64,000 bases of DNA from Lunularia cruciata. Its lineage: Eukaryota > Streptophyta > Marchantiopsida > Lunulariales > Lunulariaceae. The stretch is taken from contig OX419755.1 of NCBI GenBank assembly GCA_948567375.1, forward strand, positions 16,621,001 to 16,685,000, in the 5' to 3' direction. Below the pieces are notes generated by a model that was not told where the DNA came from, did not search any database, and saw only the letters and a list, made by a program, of their open reading frames with translations. The position numbers were made by a program, and so were the translations under genes. Positions 36,450-46,240 of the stretch are shown one piece after another; within the stretch, counting starts at the first letter, position 1, and each line of letters starts with the position of its first letter.

Positions 36450-38993
36450 GATGTCTGCCCCATCATCGGCTTCCAAACCTGATGACCTTCTTGCTATTTC
36501 TCATCCTTTGGGTACGACTGATTCTATGAATTTCTTCACTGATTCTACCACTTCTTCAATACAATCTACAATTGAGTTCACGGGTAATCTATCTACACTC
36601 TTATTTTCCGACCCACTCTTCTCTAATGTGTCAATCCTTAAATCCGATGACATTTGTACTCCTACATCTGCGACATCGGGCTTCCTCTCCGTTGTCACAC
36701 TATTCCAAATTTCTCTAACTCCGAATTGACTAAATCTAATCTGAGACTAACATTGTCTTCTACTTCTAACATCTTCCTATCTACGCGTTCCCTCAATCGG
36801 ATCAACAAGGTGTTCATGTCCACGTCTTTGGCTTTTTGTTTCCGAGTCTCCTGCACAAGTAACTTCAACTCATGTAGACGAGCTTCTTCCAATCTTCCTT
36901 CAGCCTCCGTGCTTAAGAGTACTCGTAATTTCCCTGCAATGTCTCCTACTGATTCCGATGCATATCCCCAAGAACGTTCTACCTTCAACTCCGCTTGATA
37001 CATCTTCAACTCGTCTTTGTAGTCTGCAGCAAGCATCTTCTTCTCCTCTACATACTACATCTTCTGCTGTTTCGCACTCTTGACAAGTTCTCGCAAACAC
37101 TCTTCTTCTTCTTGCCTGGACGCCAATTCTCTCTGCCATGCTTGATCTTTTGTTGGGGCACTCTTGTTCAAGCTGTCCAACTCCTGCTCCATCACAATGG
37201 TCATCACCTTCAGATGAACATTTTCGATGCGCACATCACTCACTTCCTCCTTCACCTTGCTGAGCCACATCGCCTGCTCCTTCAACTCTCCGGCTTGCTT
37301 TTGCAGTTCTTTCTCTTTCTCTGCGCAACTCCCTTGTAGCACGCTCAGCGTTTTCTTACTCAAATCTTCCTCCCTCTAAAGATCTCCAATTTTTGTGCTT
37401 CTTCAAACTTCTTGTTCCTGCAATTCCTTCACCTTACTCACCAAATACTTCACCATCTGCAATTCGTTCATCCTCTTCCTTCAATCTTGGGGAATTACAC
37501 TTCGATTCTCCTATAGCAACTCCAGCAATGGGGTAACTATCCTTGATAAGTACGAGATGCCGACAAAGTGTTCCGCTTCTTCCTTGCCACCTTTGTCTGG
37601 AGCCTTCTCCTCCGTCATCGGCTCCGTCATCCGAAGTCGCGATCTTTGTATCTTCATCGTGTCAGCACTGTCTTCATCTTTGCCTCTTGAACTGGGCCCC
37701 GCGAGATTCTCTGCCTCCTCCTCTGGTCTTGACATGTTCTCCACCATCGCCTAACCAGCTTCACTTACCACCACCGATTGCTGGACTTTTGGTTCTCCCT
37801 CACTGTTGCTCCCAGACTCCTCACTTTTCAACGTGAGCTCTTCTTCGTCCGAGTCCTCTTCTTGCGACTCATTTTCTTCATCCGACTCCGATCCTGATGA
37901 TGCCCTCCTTACGACGTTAGTAGTCTTCAACATCAGCCTCTGAGTCTTGCATTGGATGGTGATGATTTGGCTTCTTTGGGTTTACTTTGCTTCTTTGTCT
38001 TCGGACTGGCAACATCTTCAATCTACCACTGTCATGTCCTTGCAAAGTACTCATCATTCGCTCGCAGATGAAGCATATACTGTCGCTCCTCTTCATCTGC
38101 TTTGTCTGCTCCCGACTCAAATCGGGGTGCATGTGCGAGACCATATGATGACACTCGTCTTTGGACAACAAGTTCAGCCCGAAGTAGAAATGAGCCGCAA
38201 ACGGTGCAAAATAATGCGGTGGCGAGCCCATTCTCCAATTCACCACCATCTCCCTTGTTCGGTGATGGAAGCACTTCGCCCAATTCACTAGTACTCTTGC
38301 AAACATTTGATGGAAGAAGACTGCCTATTGCATGGTTACGTAGGTTGTTTGCTCTGGCTTGAACATGGCCATCATCACCCCCACGATACTTCTTTGGATC
38401 GGGTCCCGATAGGATTCCACCTTGTAACCATTCATAGTTCTTGGAGCGAAAAACAAATTGCAAATCTTCGCCGTCTCCTCTGCAGCATCACACTTCCGAT
38501 AGAAGGTGACCCCTGTCGGCTCTCCTGCTTCTCTCCCCAATACTAATTTCCAATCCGACTCAGTCCATCGAGCCGGATTGCCTCTCTTCCCCTCTACCTT
38601 GGGACTCTCCTCACAATTACTGGCAGCGATCTCTGCCATCACTCCCGAGAAACTGAAATTCTAGTTCCATGCTAAAAGGGTAATACGAAGTCTAACCAAG
38701 ACTTCGATTCTAGCTACTACATCCACTCTTTGAATTGCAAAACCTCTCACTGCCAGTGCGTTGGCCACCTTCTTCGCCATGATTTGTTCTCTTGTTCTAC
38801 GCTGTTGGAAGATCAGCCCCTCTCCTGGACGAGACACTCTAACTCCCTCAGGGTTCCGGAAAATTTCACTCTCGACGGGCTTCCGGACACGCATTACTGC
38901 AGGACGACTACTCAAAGGAATTGGAAATTGACTCAGCAAATTCAACTTCCCCCTGCGCAGTCCCAATTTTATATTGCCCCAAATCGCAGTCAT
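36450..38993 (-). pseudogene. Family-D LTR protein, about 800 codons, nearly intact
   Basis: Two long minus-strand frames, 38993-37917 and 37933-36695, overlap slightly and are each interrupted only by TAG codons where CAG or TGG occurs in sister copies (for example LAWN-stop-NFSF against LAWNWNLSF). N-terminal globular part: ARWTESDWKLVLGREAG, NGYKVESYRDPIQRSIVGVM, VLVNWAKCFHHRTREMVV, HYFAPFAAHFYFGLNLLS. Middle: acidic SESDEENESQEEDSDEEE linker. C-terminal part: long coiled coil with LKLLVQETRKQKAKDVDMN and LRERVDRKMLEVEDNVSL. No named domain is recognised. It might be a gag-like or a captured host protein. It lies wholly inside an LTR. Confidence 0.6.
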
Positions 38994-39107
38994 TCTTCAT
39001 TTGATTTCGTCGGTGATTTTCTCTCTTCTGCGTGCACTTCCGGTCACTATCAAGACATGATTCTTCTGCCCCCGCCTTTTCTTGAAATGTACTTTCTTGC
39101 CACGTAC

Positions 39108-39784
39108 TGTAACACCCATTTGTGCATGTGTGTGGTATTGTGATATTTAGCTTGGTATTACAAGTACTTAAGAGATATTATTTATATAGAGATAAAGGAT
39201 GGTTCTATATTAGTCATGGTTAGCTAAAGTTAGTCATAGCTAAGATAGATGGGACCTTACTTTAGAGGAAGTAGAAAAGATGAGCACCACTATTTTGGAT
39301 TTTAGTGTGTTGACTTGGTATTATTCCTAGGTGTTTGGCTTTGGGGAAAGAGTTGAGAACTCTTGGGCCCGCAAGCCTTTTTGTTTTGGATTCTTCTTTA
39401 GTCCAAGGATAGCCCATGTGAAGGAATCCTTGCTTTAGTGGTTGGGTCAAGATAAGGGGAATATGCCCATGTGAATGGATATTCCTTTCTACTTTTTGAC
39501 TTTACTTGACTTTTAGTCTAGTAACTTGAGTTACTACGGTAAATAGTAACTTTGGTACGTAACTATTTCACAAGTATATAAACAAGGGGTGAGGAGGTAC
39601 TCATCATCCTTTCATTTGCAACTATCTCTCTCATTGAGTTCTCTAGAGAGCAATGTCTTGAGTCTTAGAGTGTTAGCCTTGGAGGAGTATGATGGAGTTG
39701 GGGTTCCTTGCCTTCTTAGTCCATGGTGCGCTACCATAATAGCCATCAGAGGTTCATCCTGAGTGAGAGACAGGCCGGCTCACA
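39108..39784 (+). repeat. 5' LTR of element A
   Basis: TGTAACACCCATTTGTGC...GCCGGCTCACA. TATATAAA box at 39575-39582, so transcription probably starts 25-35 bases downstream in the last 180 bases of the LTR. Confidence 0.95.
39575..39582 (+). promoter_or_regulatory. TATA box in the 5' LTR of A
   Basis: TATATAAA, conserved in the LTRs of A, B and C and changed to TATATGAA in the old solo LTR at 16.5 kb. Located about 205 bases before the LTR end, as expected for a U3 promoter. Confidence 0.6.
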
Positions 39785-39996
39785 TTTTTGGTTCCGTTGC
39801 CGAGACCTCTCTAGAAGGCAAGATAATGTTCCACGTCCAATTCTACATTAGGCAGAAGGAGGCTATGAGAGCTCACTTGGAGAGAACATTAGGAGAGGAG
39901 AGGGCTGAACTTATGTTAGAGAACCAAGATCCATTTGTATACCCTGTAGTTCATTATGATGTCTTTGAGGTGATTTTGTACATCTTGTACACATGA
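39763..39996 (+). CDS. Leader ORF 1 of element A
   Basis: 77 codons beginning in the LTR end. The conserved part starts at an internal Met (39828) and includes QFYIRQKEAMRAHLERTLG, then ENQDPFVYPVVHYDVFEVIL. It is in the same reading frame as leader ORF 2, 624 bases downstream, so the two might be exons of one spliced product. This is inference only. Conserved in B and C. A related segment (GNPDPFVLPVLTYENVWDL) lies upstream of gag in element F. Confidence 0.45.
   Translation: MRDRPAHIFGSVAETSLEGKIMFHVQFYIRQKEAMRAHLERTLGEERAELMLENQDPFVYPVVHYDVFEVILYILYT
39789..39805 (+). promoter_or_regulatory. Primer binding site of element A
   Basis: Four bases after the LTR: TGGTTCCGTTGCCGAGA (copy B reads TGGTTCCGTTGCCGGGA at 62276). 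This resembles the tRNA-Asp type site TGGCGCCGTTGCCGGGG known from many plant gypsy elements, with a CG to TT change. The tRNA assignment is from memory. Confidence 0.7.
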
Positions 39997-40620
39997 GAGG
40001 AATTGGAGAGATTGTGTGAGGTGGATTGCAGATTTTGGGGATTAAGGTGATTTTGGGCAAAATCTCAAGTTTGAGATCTGGACTTGAGATTTCTACACAT
40101 GATAGCTTGGGTTATCTTTCAGTTAGCACACTTGAAATTATTGAGAGAGCTTCTATGCGCACTGGGCTAGAATTTTTGAAAGTTGATAGGGTAAAGTGCT
40201 CCCGCAACTGCATGCTCTCTGGAAAATTGTACAGAGTCTGCCATTTCTTCAAGTTTTAGTTAATTGTCCTGAAAATTTCCAAGAAAATTAAGTGCATTGT
40301 ATCCTACCTGGTGCCACAAAAATTAGAGAGAGATCATTTTTGCGCAGTGCGTTATGAGTTTTTGAAGTGAGGGGGGTGGTTTTCAGACCAAATCTGAAAT
40401 ATGGGTGCTGAATAGAAAGGTGTCTAGGCCAAATGGCTCGATGAAAAGATCTAAAATTTTGCAGGGAGGGACACCCTAGAGTTGTGATCAAGTGTGGAAA
40501 ATTTCAGAGGAGTGTGACATATTCGTTGGGAGATTTGAGTGACATTGTGAGGAAGGGTCAATTCTGCAGAGTGGAGATCTCATGCATGAGAAGTTTGAGA
40601 TCAACAAAAAGCATGATTGA

Positions 40621-41118
40621 GTGTTTAGATTCATCTTTGGGAACATGGAGGGTCATCAAGAGTGGAAATTGAGATTATGCAAGGTTCCCCAAGGGTTTGA
40701 GGTGATTATAGGGGTGGATTTGAGGAAAAGAGAGTTTACAATAGAATTTGAAGAGAGTGTTGAGAGGATCCAAAAACCTACACCACTTGGAGGAAAGAGT
40801 GAGTCTAAGTGCATTCTATGTGGAGAGAAGGGACATAAGGCAAGTTCATGTCCATTAACCTTTGAGAGCAAGAGATTGAGGGAAAGGAGAGGCTTACTTG
40901 ACTTGGGTTTGCATGTTGGACCTTCTTCACCAAGATTGGGAGGGAGAAGATCTAAGACCAAGGAGTTGTGTGAGGTTTGTGGAGTTGAAGGACTTCCAAA
41001 AGGACATGAGTGTAGTGGAGTAAAAGCACTTTTGGAAACTTTGGTGAAGGATCTTGGAGAGAGTCTTAGTACAGCTACAGAAATACTACCACCTTCATCA
41101 GCTAGTTCTCAAGATTAG
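40621..41118 (+). CDS. Leader ORF 2 of element A, zinc-knuckle protein
   Basis: 165 codons, open, between the primer binding site and gag. Residues about 65-78 form a CX2CX4HX4C zinc knuckle (CILCGEKGHKASSC). A second cluster, CEVCGVEGLPKGHEC, follows about 40 residues later. The N-terminal part (WKLRLCKVPQGFEVIIGVDL, REFTIEFEESVERIQ) is compact and beta-like. Met at 40645 (GNMEGHQEWK) is an alternative start. gag-pol has its own zinc knuckle, so this is a second nucleic-acid-binding protein. Extra ORFs upstream of gag are known in some plant gypsy lineages (Tat/Ogre). I cannot show homology. Confidence 0.6.
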   Translation: MFRFIFGNMEGHQEWKLRLCKVPQGFEVIIGVDLRKREFTIEFEESVERIQKPTPLGGKSESKCILCGEKGHKASSCPLTFESKRLRERRGLLDLGLHVGPSSPRLGGRRSKTKELCEVCGVEGLPKGHECSGVKALLETLVKDLGESLSTATEILPPSSASSQD

Positions 41119-41353
41119 TGATGGAGATAATCTTTCAACTTATGGATAAACTATCCATGAGAGTTAGATTAATATGCACTCTAGGATTTGATGTTGCTAT
41201 AGAAATCTTGGAGCAACCTGAACCTTTTGTGTTCCCTAGAGTGGATTATTCTCAGATGGTGTTAGTCATGTATATACTCTATTAGTAATAGAGTGAGAGA
41301 AAAGAAAAGAGAAAAAAAAAATTAAGAGAAAAGAAAGATAGTGAGGGGTTAAG

Positions 41354-44300
41354 ATGGGGAAACTTCCGGTTTTCTTTGGCAAGGATGGAGAAGATGTGGA
41401 GGCCTTTGTGAGAGACTTCAAGAGAGCTTGCATAGGAAACAATGAGAGGAGGAAGAATGAGTGGGCCTCATTATTACCAGATTTCTTTGAGGATGCATCA
41501 CTTACATGGTATGAGTCAGAATACCAAAAGAGAGAGAGGAGAGAGGGGGAAGAGGAGTCTTGGGAGACTTTGACTTCAGCACTCATTGAGAACTTTCTTC
41601 CTGATGAGAGTTATGAGAGATTGATGAGTGAGGTTACATTTCTCAAGCAAGGAGATGGAGAGAAAGTGAGGGTCTATGTGGAAAGAGTGGAAAAGTTGGA
41701 GTCCAGATTTCGCATAGTGTTGAGGAAGGGTGGGGATGATGTGGAGACTACAATGATTGGCATAGGGGCCATGCTCACCAAGAATTTTGTGGGAGGATTG
41801 AGACCACAAATTAGAAGCAAGGTGAGATATGAGAAACCTTCTTCCAAGGTTGAAGCTATCAAGATCGCAATTCGTATGGAGGAGAGTTTGGAAGGGGATG
41901 AGAGTGATTTGGTGGTGAAGGAGGTTGTGCATCCTCCTCAAGGCTACAAGTATGGTGGAACTTCTGATACTTTGGTGACAAGGGTTGCACCACAAGTAGT
42001 AGTTGCTCCAATTCTTGCACCTCCACCAAAAGATCCACTCCAAACCATCACAGAACAACTTGCGGATCTCAAGATCAATGTGGTGCAACTATGGGAGAAG
42101 AGAGAGGTGGATCAGAATGTAGGGAGAGGACCTAGGAGTTATGGAAACTATCCATATAGAGGAGGCCAACCAGCCAACAATTTCAATGATAGAAATTGTT
42201 TTGGTTGTGGAGGAAGAGGCCATATCCAAAGGAATTGCCCAAATTCCACTTACCATGGAGGAAGGGGTTATGAGGGAGCCAATAGAGGGAAAGAGGGAGG
42301 TAGTGAAACCCAAGTGGCTCCTAATCCCAACAAAGGTAAGGGGATAGCATCCATAGATGTGGTTGAGAGCAAGTATGAGAAGGGAGAGTGCTCAAACTCC
42401 AAGGGTCTTAATTTGGAGCTTTTGGCACAAGAGAAGAAGAGAGCTCGTTTTGCAGAGGATGTTCACTCTTCTCAAGGATTTACTTCAAGCAAGGATACTC
42501 CTATGTCTACTAGGAGCACTCGCACCCCAACACCATCAACAACAAAGACTCCAAGGAAGAAGTTGGGGATGGAGGACTTCTTGATCTCAAAGCAACAATG
42601 GAACTACAATGTGTTGGAGGATGTTGGTAGTCACAAGGCTAACATCACAGTGGGCCAATTAATTGCTTTGAACCCTACCTTGAGAAAGGAGCTTAGAGGT
42701 GGTTTGAGTTCTACAAGGAGCAAGAAGAAGAAGAAGGCAAAAGTTCCAGTATCAATGGGGGTGGTGGATGCCAAGCCAGCACCATGGGAGGCTTGTGAAT
42801 ATGCCTCCAAGATTGATGTGAGAGTGAATGGTCACAACATCAAGGATGCATTGGTTGATGGAGGATCAGCAGTGAATGCCATGTCAGAAAGGTTGATGAA
42901 GAAGTTGGGTATGATACCCTCAAGACCTTCAACATTTGTGGTGAGCATGGCAAACAAGCAACAAGTTCGACCAGTAGGGGTGATGGATAAGGTGGTAGTT
43001 TCAGTTATGGGAGTTCAAAATCTCATGACTTTCCAAGTCTTGAAGGATTCAAGCTATGACTTACTTCTTGGGAGGCCATGGTTGAGAGCAGCACGCACAA
43101 CTGATCGATGGCACAAAGGGTACTTGAGGATTGGGCCATCAAACCATAGAGTCACTGTTCCTGTGACTAACACCACCAACACTTCACATTCAGATACCCC
43201 ATCTTCTAATTATTGGGAATCAGATTCTGAAGAAGGAGCTTCAGGTGTGGACACAAGCATGGAAGAGGAGACTTCCACGGAGGAGGATGAATCTGAATCT
43301 GATTCAGATGTGTATCCCTTGTGTGCTATGGATTTTGCACCTAAGCCAGAGGTTTTGAAGGACCCAGATAAATCACCATTGACACTTGAGGAGGTAGAGA
43401 GAAGGTTATCTACCCTCAAGTATGGCCCAAATGTTACCAAGGAGGAGAAGGTGAGATTTGAGGAGATTTTCCGCAAGTTCATCCATGTGTTTGCTTTTAG
43501 TTACAAGGATTTGAAGGAAGTCACCTTGGAGGAGCACAAGATAGAGGTGGAGTCACATGCAAGACCAATCCGCCAAAAGCAACGTCGCATTAGCCCACCA
43601 ATATCTTTGGTTGTGAAGGAGGAGATTGATAAGCTCAAGGAGGCTGGATTTATCTTTGAGGTGGAGAATTCAGAATGGGTGTCTCCAATTGTCATTGTGA
43701 AGAAAAAGAATGGCAAGCTTCGGGTATGTGTGGATTACAAGAAGCTTAATGCTGTTACCAAGAAGGACTACTACCCATTGCCATTCATTGATGAGATCTT
43801 GGAGGAGGTTGCAGGTCATGAGAGGTACAGTTTTGGAGATGGTTATAGTGGATATAGCCAAATAAAGATTGCACCAGAGCATCAACAACTCACCACATTC
43901 ACCACACCTTGGGGAACTTACGCTTTCAAGGTCATGCCTTTTGGGCTTTTGGGCCTTTTGGGCAATGCTCCAGCCACATTCCAACGGTTCATGAACAAGG
44001 TATTTGAACCTTTCATTGGGAAATTTGTGAGAGATTTCATTGATGACTTTTGTGTCTATGGGAGCAAGGAGGAGCATTTTGAGCACCTAATCAAAGTCTT
44101 GCAACGCTTGGATGAGGCAAATGCATCACTCAACCCAGAGAAGTGCATTTTTGGATGTGAAGAAGGTCTACTTTTGGGGCACATCATCTCCAAGGATGGA
44201 ATAGCAGTTGATCCTGAGAAGGTGAGGAAAATCTCAGACCTTCCATTCCCTTCAAGCTTGACAAAGTTACGCCAATTCTTGGGAATGGTTGGGTACTATA

Positions 44301-46192
44301 GGAGGTTCATCTTCTCATTTTCCAACAAGGCTTATGCATTGACCATCTACATGAAGAAGGGTGTAGATTACATGGTGATTTTGGAAGACAAGGAGGCTCT
44401 CAAAGCTTTTGAGGAGCTCAAGCAATCCCTTGTTGTAGCTCCAATTCTTGCTAAACCTGATTGGAGTAAGCCTTTCATCCTCTACACTGATGCTTCTAAT
44501 GTAGCTATAGGATGCACTCTTAGTCAATTAGACCAAGATGGGCATGATCATCCAATAGCTTATGCTAGTAGGCAGATGGTTTCAGCAGAGAAGAACTACT
44601 CTGTCACAGAGAGAGAAGGGTTGGCAATGATCTTTGGTCTCAAGAAGTTTAGACACTACTTGATTGGAGGGAAAGCCACAATTGTCACGGATCACAAGGC
44701 TTTGAAGTACATCTTCAACAAGCCTAATGTTGAAGGGAGACTAGCAAGGTGGATGATACTCTTGTCTGAGTATGACTACACAATTGAGGATAGGCCAGGA
44801 AAGAAACATGCAAATGCTGATTTGTTATCTAGAGCCTATGATCATGATGGAGATGAGCCAGTAGATGATTCCTTCCCGGATGAGGAGCTCATGACAATCT
44901 CAGTCACTCAAGAGATTCCAATGGAGTACAAGGAGATTGTGGATTTTGTGACAAGAGGTAACTATCCAGAAGGGATGCATGCTAGGGAGAGGAAGGCCCT
45001 TGCAGCAAGATCTAGACCTTACACAATGGTGGAGGATATTCTTTTTCACCAAGGAGCAGATGGTCTACTTCGAAGAGCAGTGGGTAAGGAAGAGTCTATC
45101 CTACTCATAAAGGAGTTTCATGAACGTTTAGTATGTGGAGGACACTTTGCAGGAAAGGTGACTGCTTTCAAGATTCTAGATGCAGGTTACCATTGGAGAG
45201 GGATTTTCAAGGATTGTCTTGATTATTGCAAAACTTGTCATGTTTGTCAAGCTTTTGCTAGAAAGTCTACATCCACTCCACCACTTAGATCAATTCCATT
45301 GCTAGGACCTTTTGAGAAGTGGGGAATTGATTTTGTAGGACCTCTCAATAGAACCCCAAGGAACAATCGGTACATTGTGGTAGTTACTGATTACCTTACC
45401 AAGTGGGTTGAGGCTAGACCATTGAGGGACAAGAATGAAGATGAAGTGGGTAGATTTCTTTATGAACGCATTATCACTAGGTTTGGATGCCCTTTGGAGT
45501 TGGTTTCTGATAGAGGAGGAGAGTTTACAGGAAGCATTACTACAGCCATGCTACGACATTTCTCTATCACACATAAAGTAACTACATCCTATAAGCCAAA
45601 TTCCAATGGCTTGGCAGAGAGAACCAATCAGACCTTGTGCATGATGTTGGCCAAAGATGCAGAAATGGAGGGGGCTAAACATCATTGGGACAAGAGGATT
45701 CATGCAGTTTTGTGGGAGTATAGGACAACCATGAAGACTTCCACTGGATATTCTCCATTCCAATTGGTGTATGGTATTGAGTCTACCTTACCTATTCACT
45801 TTGATCTTCCTACCTTCCAAAGCATTCATAGGAGATTGAAGAAAGCACAAGGAGGTGATGTAGAGAAGTCAAGGAAGGATCAACTCATGGAGTTGGAAGA
45901 GGCAAGAGCAGTTGCTATGGTTCGAGTGGAGCAAGCCCAAAGGAAACAAAAGGAGAGCTATGACAAGAGGCAAGGCAAGAAGAAGGTGGAGCCTTTCAAA
46001 GAAGGTGATTGGGTAATGTTGTTTGATTCCATTCGATTCAAGAGAGTGCAAAAGAAGTTTTTGCCTAAGTACTTTGGACCTTTCATAGTAGAGAAGGTGT
46101 GGGGCAATTACACCTATGATCTCAAGGAGTTGGGAGGAAGACACTTTGATAGGATTAACCATGATAAGTTGAAGATGTACCATAGAAGGTAG
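41354..46192 (+). CDS. Gag-pol polyprotein of element A, 1612 codons, intact
   Basis: Starts MGKLPVFFGKDGEDVEAFV, a usual gypsy gag opening (LPxFxG). Capsid residues 1-200. Zinc knuckle CFGCGGRGHIQRNC from residue 282. Aspartic protease with DGGSAVNAM at about 502. RT with FGDGYSGYSQI (Asp 829) and FIDDF (Asp 897/898). RNase H with YTDASNVAIG (Asp 1046). Integrase with HHCC from His 1256 and catalytic Asp 1326, Asp 1386 and Glu 1422 (35 residues between the last two). A GPF-type C-terminal module (LPKYFGPFIVEKVWGNYTYD) ends the protein. No chromodomain. Gag and pol share one frame with no shift. The RT loop after PFGL carries four extra residues (GLLGLLGNAP), which may reduce activity. Confidence 0.95.
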   Translation: MGKLPVFFGKDGEDVEAFVRDFKRACIGNNERRKNEWASLLPDFFEDASLTWYESEYQKRERREGEEESWETLTSALIENFLPDESYERLMSEVTFLKQGDGEKVRVYVERVEKLESRFRIVLRKGGDDVETTMIGIGAMLTKNFVGGLRPQIRSKVRYEKPSSKVEAIKIAIRMEESLEGDESDLVVKEVVHPPQGYKYGGTSDTLVTRVAPQVVVAPILAPPPKDPLQTITEQLADLKINVVQLWEKREVDQNVGRGPRSYGNYPYRGGQPANNFNDRNCFGCGGRGHIQRNCPNSTYHGGRGYEGANRGKEGGSETQVAPNPNKGKGIASIDVVESKYEKGECSNSKGLNLELLAQEKKRARFAEDVHSSQGFTSSKDTPMSTRSTRTPTPSTTKTPRKKLGMEDFLISKQQWNYNVLEDVGSHKANITVGQLIALNPTLRKELRGGLSSTRSKKKKKAKVPVSMGVVDAKPAPWEACEYASKIDVRVNGHNIKDALVDGGSAVNAMSERLMKKLGMIPSRPSTFVVSMANKQQVRPVGVMDKVVVSVMGVQNLMTFQVLKDSSYDLLLGRPWLRAARTTDRWHKGYLRIGPSNHRVTVPVTNTTNTSHSDTPSSNYWESDSEEGASGVDTSMEEETSTEEDESESDSDVYPLCAMDFAPKPEVLKDPDKSPLTLEEVERRLSTLKYGPNVTKEEKVRFEEIFRKFIHVFAFSYKDLKEVTLEEHKIEVESHARPIRQKQRRISPPISLVVKEEIDKLKEAGFIFEVENSEWVSPIVIVKKKNGKLRVCVDYKKLNAVTKKDYYPLPFIDEILEEVAGHERYSFGDGYSGYSQIKIAPEHQQLTTFTTPWGTYAFKVMPFGLLGLLGNAPATFQRFMNKVFEPFIGKFVRDFIDDFCVYGSKEEHFEHLIKVLQRLDEANASLNPEKCIFGCEEGLLLGHIISKDGIAVDPEKVRKISDLPFPSSLTKLRQFLGMVGYYRRFIFSFSNKAYALTIYMKKGVDYMVILEDKEALKAFEELKQSLVVAPILAKPDWSKPFILYTDASNVAIGCTLSQLDQDGHDHPIAYASRQMVSAEKNYSVTEREGLAMIFGLKKFRHYLIGGKATIVTDHKALKYIFNKPNVEGRLARWMILLSEYDYTIEDRPGKKHANADLLSRAYDHDGDEPVDDSFPDEELMTISVTQEIPMEYKEIVDFVTRGNYPEGMHARERKALAARSRPYTMVEDILFHQGADGLLRRAVGKEESILLIKEFHERLVCGGHFAGKVTAFKILDAGYHWRGIFKDCLDYCKTCHVCQAFARKSTSTPPLRSIPLLGPFEKWGIDFVGPLNRTPRNNRYIVVVTDYLTKWVEARPLRDKNEDEVGRFLYERIITRFGCPLELVSDRGGEFTGSITTAMLRHFSITHKVTTSYKPNSNGLAERTNQTLCMMLAKDAEMEGAKHHWDKRIHAVLWEYRTTMKTSTGYSPFQLVYGIESTLPIHFDLPTFQSIHRRLKKAQGGDVEKSRKDQLMELEEARAVAMVRVEQAQRKQKESYDKRQGKKKVEPFKEGDWVMLFDSIRFKRVQKKFLPKYFGPFIVEKVWGNYTYDLKELGGRHFDRINHDKLKMYHRR

Positions 46193-46199
46193 AGAGACC

Positions 46200-46221
46200 T
46201 TCACTTTGAGGACAAAGTGAA
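46200..46221. other. Perfect 9-bp hairpin between gag-pol and polypurine tract
   Basis: TTCACTTTG, loop AGGA, CAAAGTGAA, seven bases after the stop codon. The same structure occurs in element C at 35221-35241 with loop AGAA, so it was kept in a copy whose gag-pol is deleted. Confidence 0.7.
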
Positions 46222-46227
46222 AACTTA

Positions 46228-46240
46228 GTCCGGGGGTAAA
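46228..46240 (+). promoter_or_regulatory. Polypurine tract of element A
   Basis: GTCCGGGGGTAAA directly precedes the 3' LTR start TGTAACACCC. Identical in element C before 35263. Confidence 0.75.

Noticed and set aside
41576-42088. A 170-codon minus-strand frame
   Set aside because: It is a shadow of gag in the intact gag-pol frame of element A on the plus strand.
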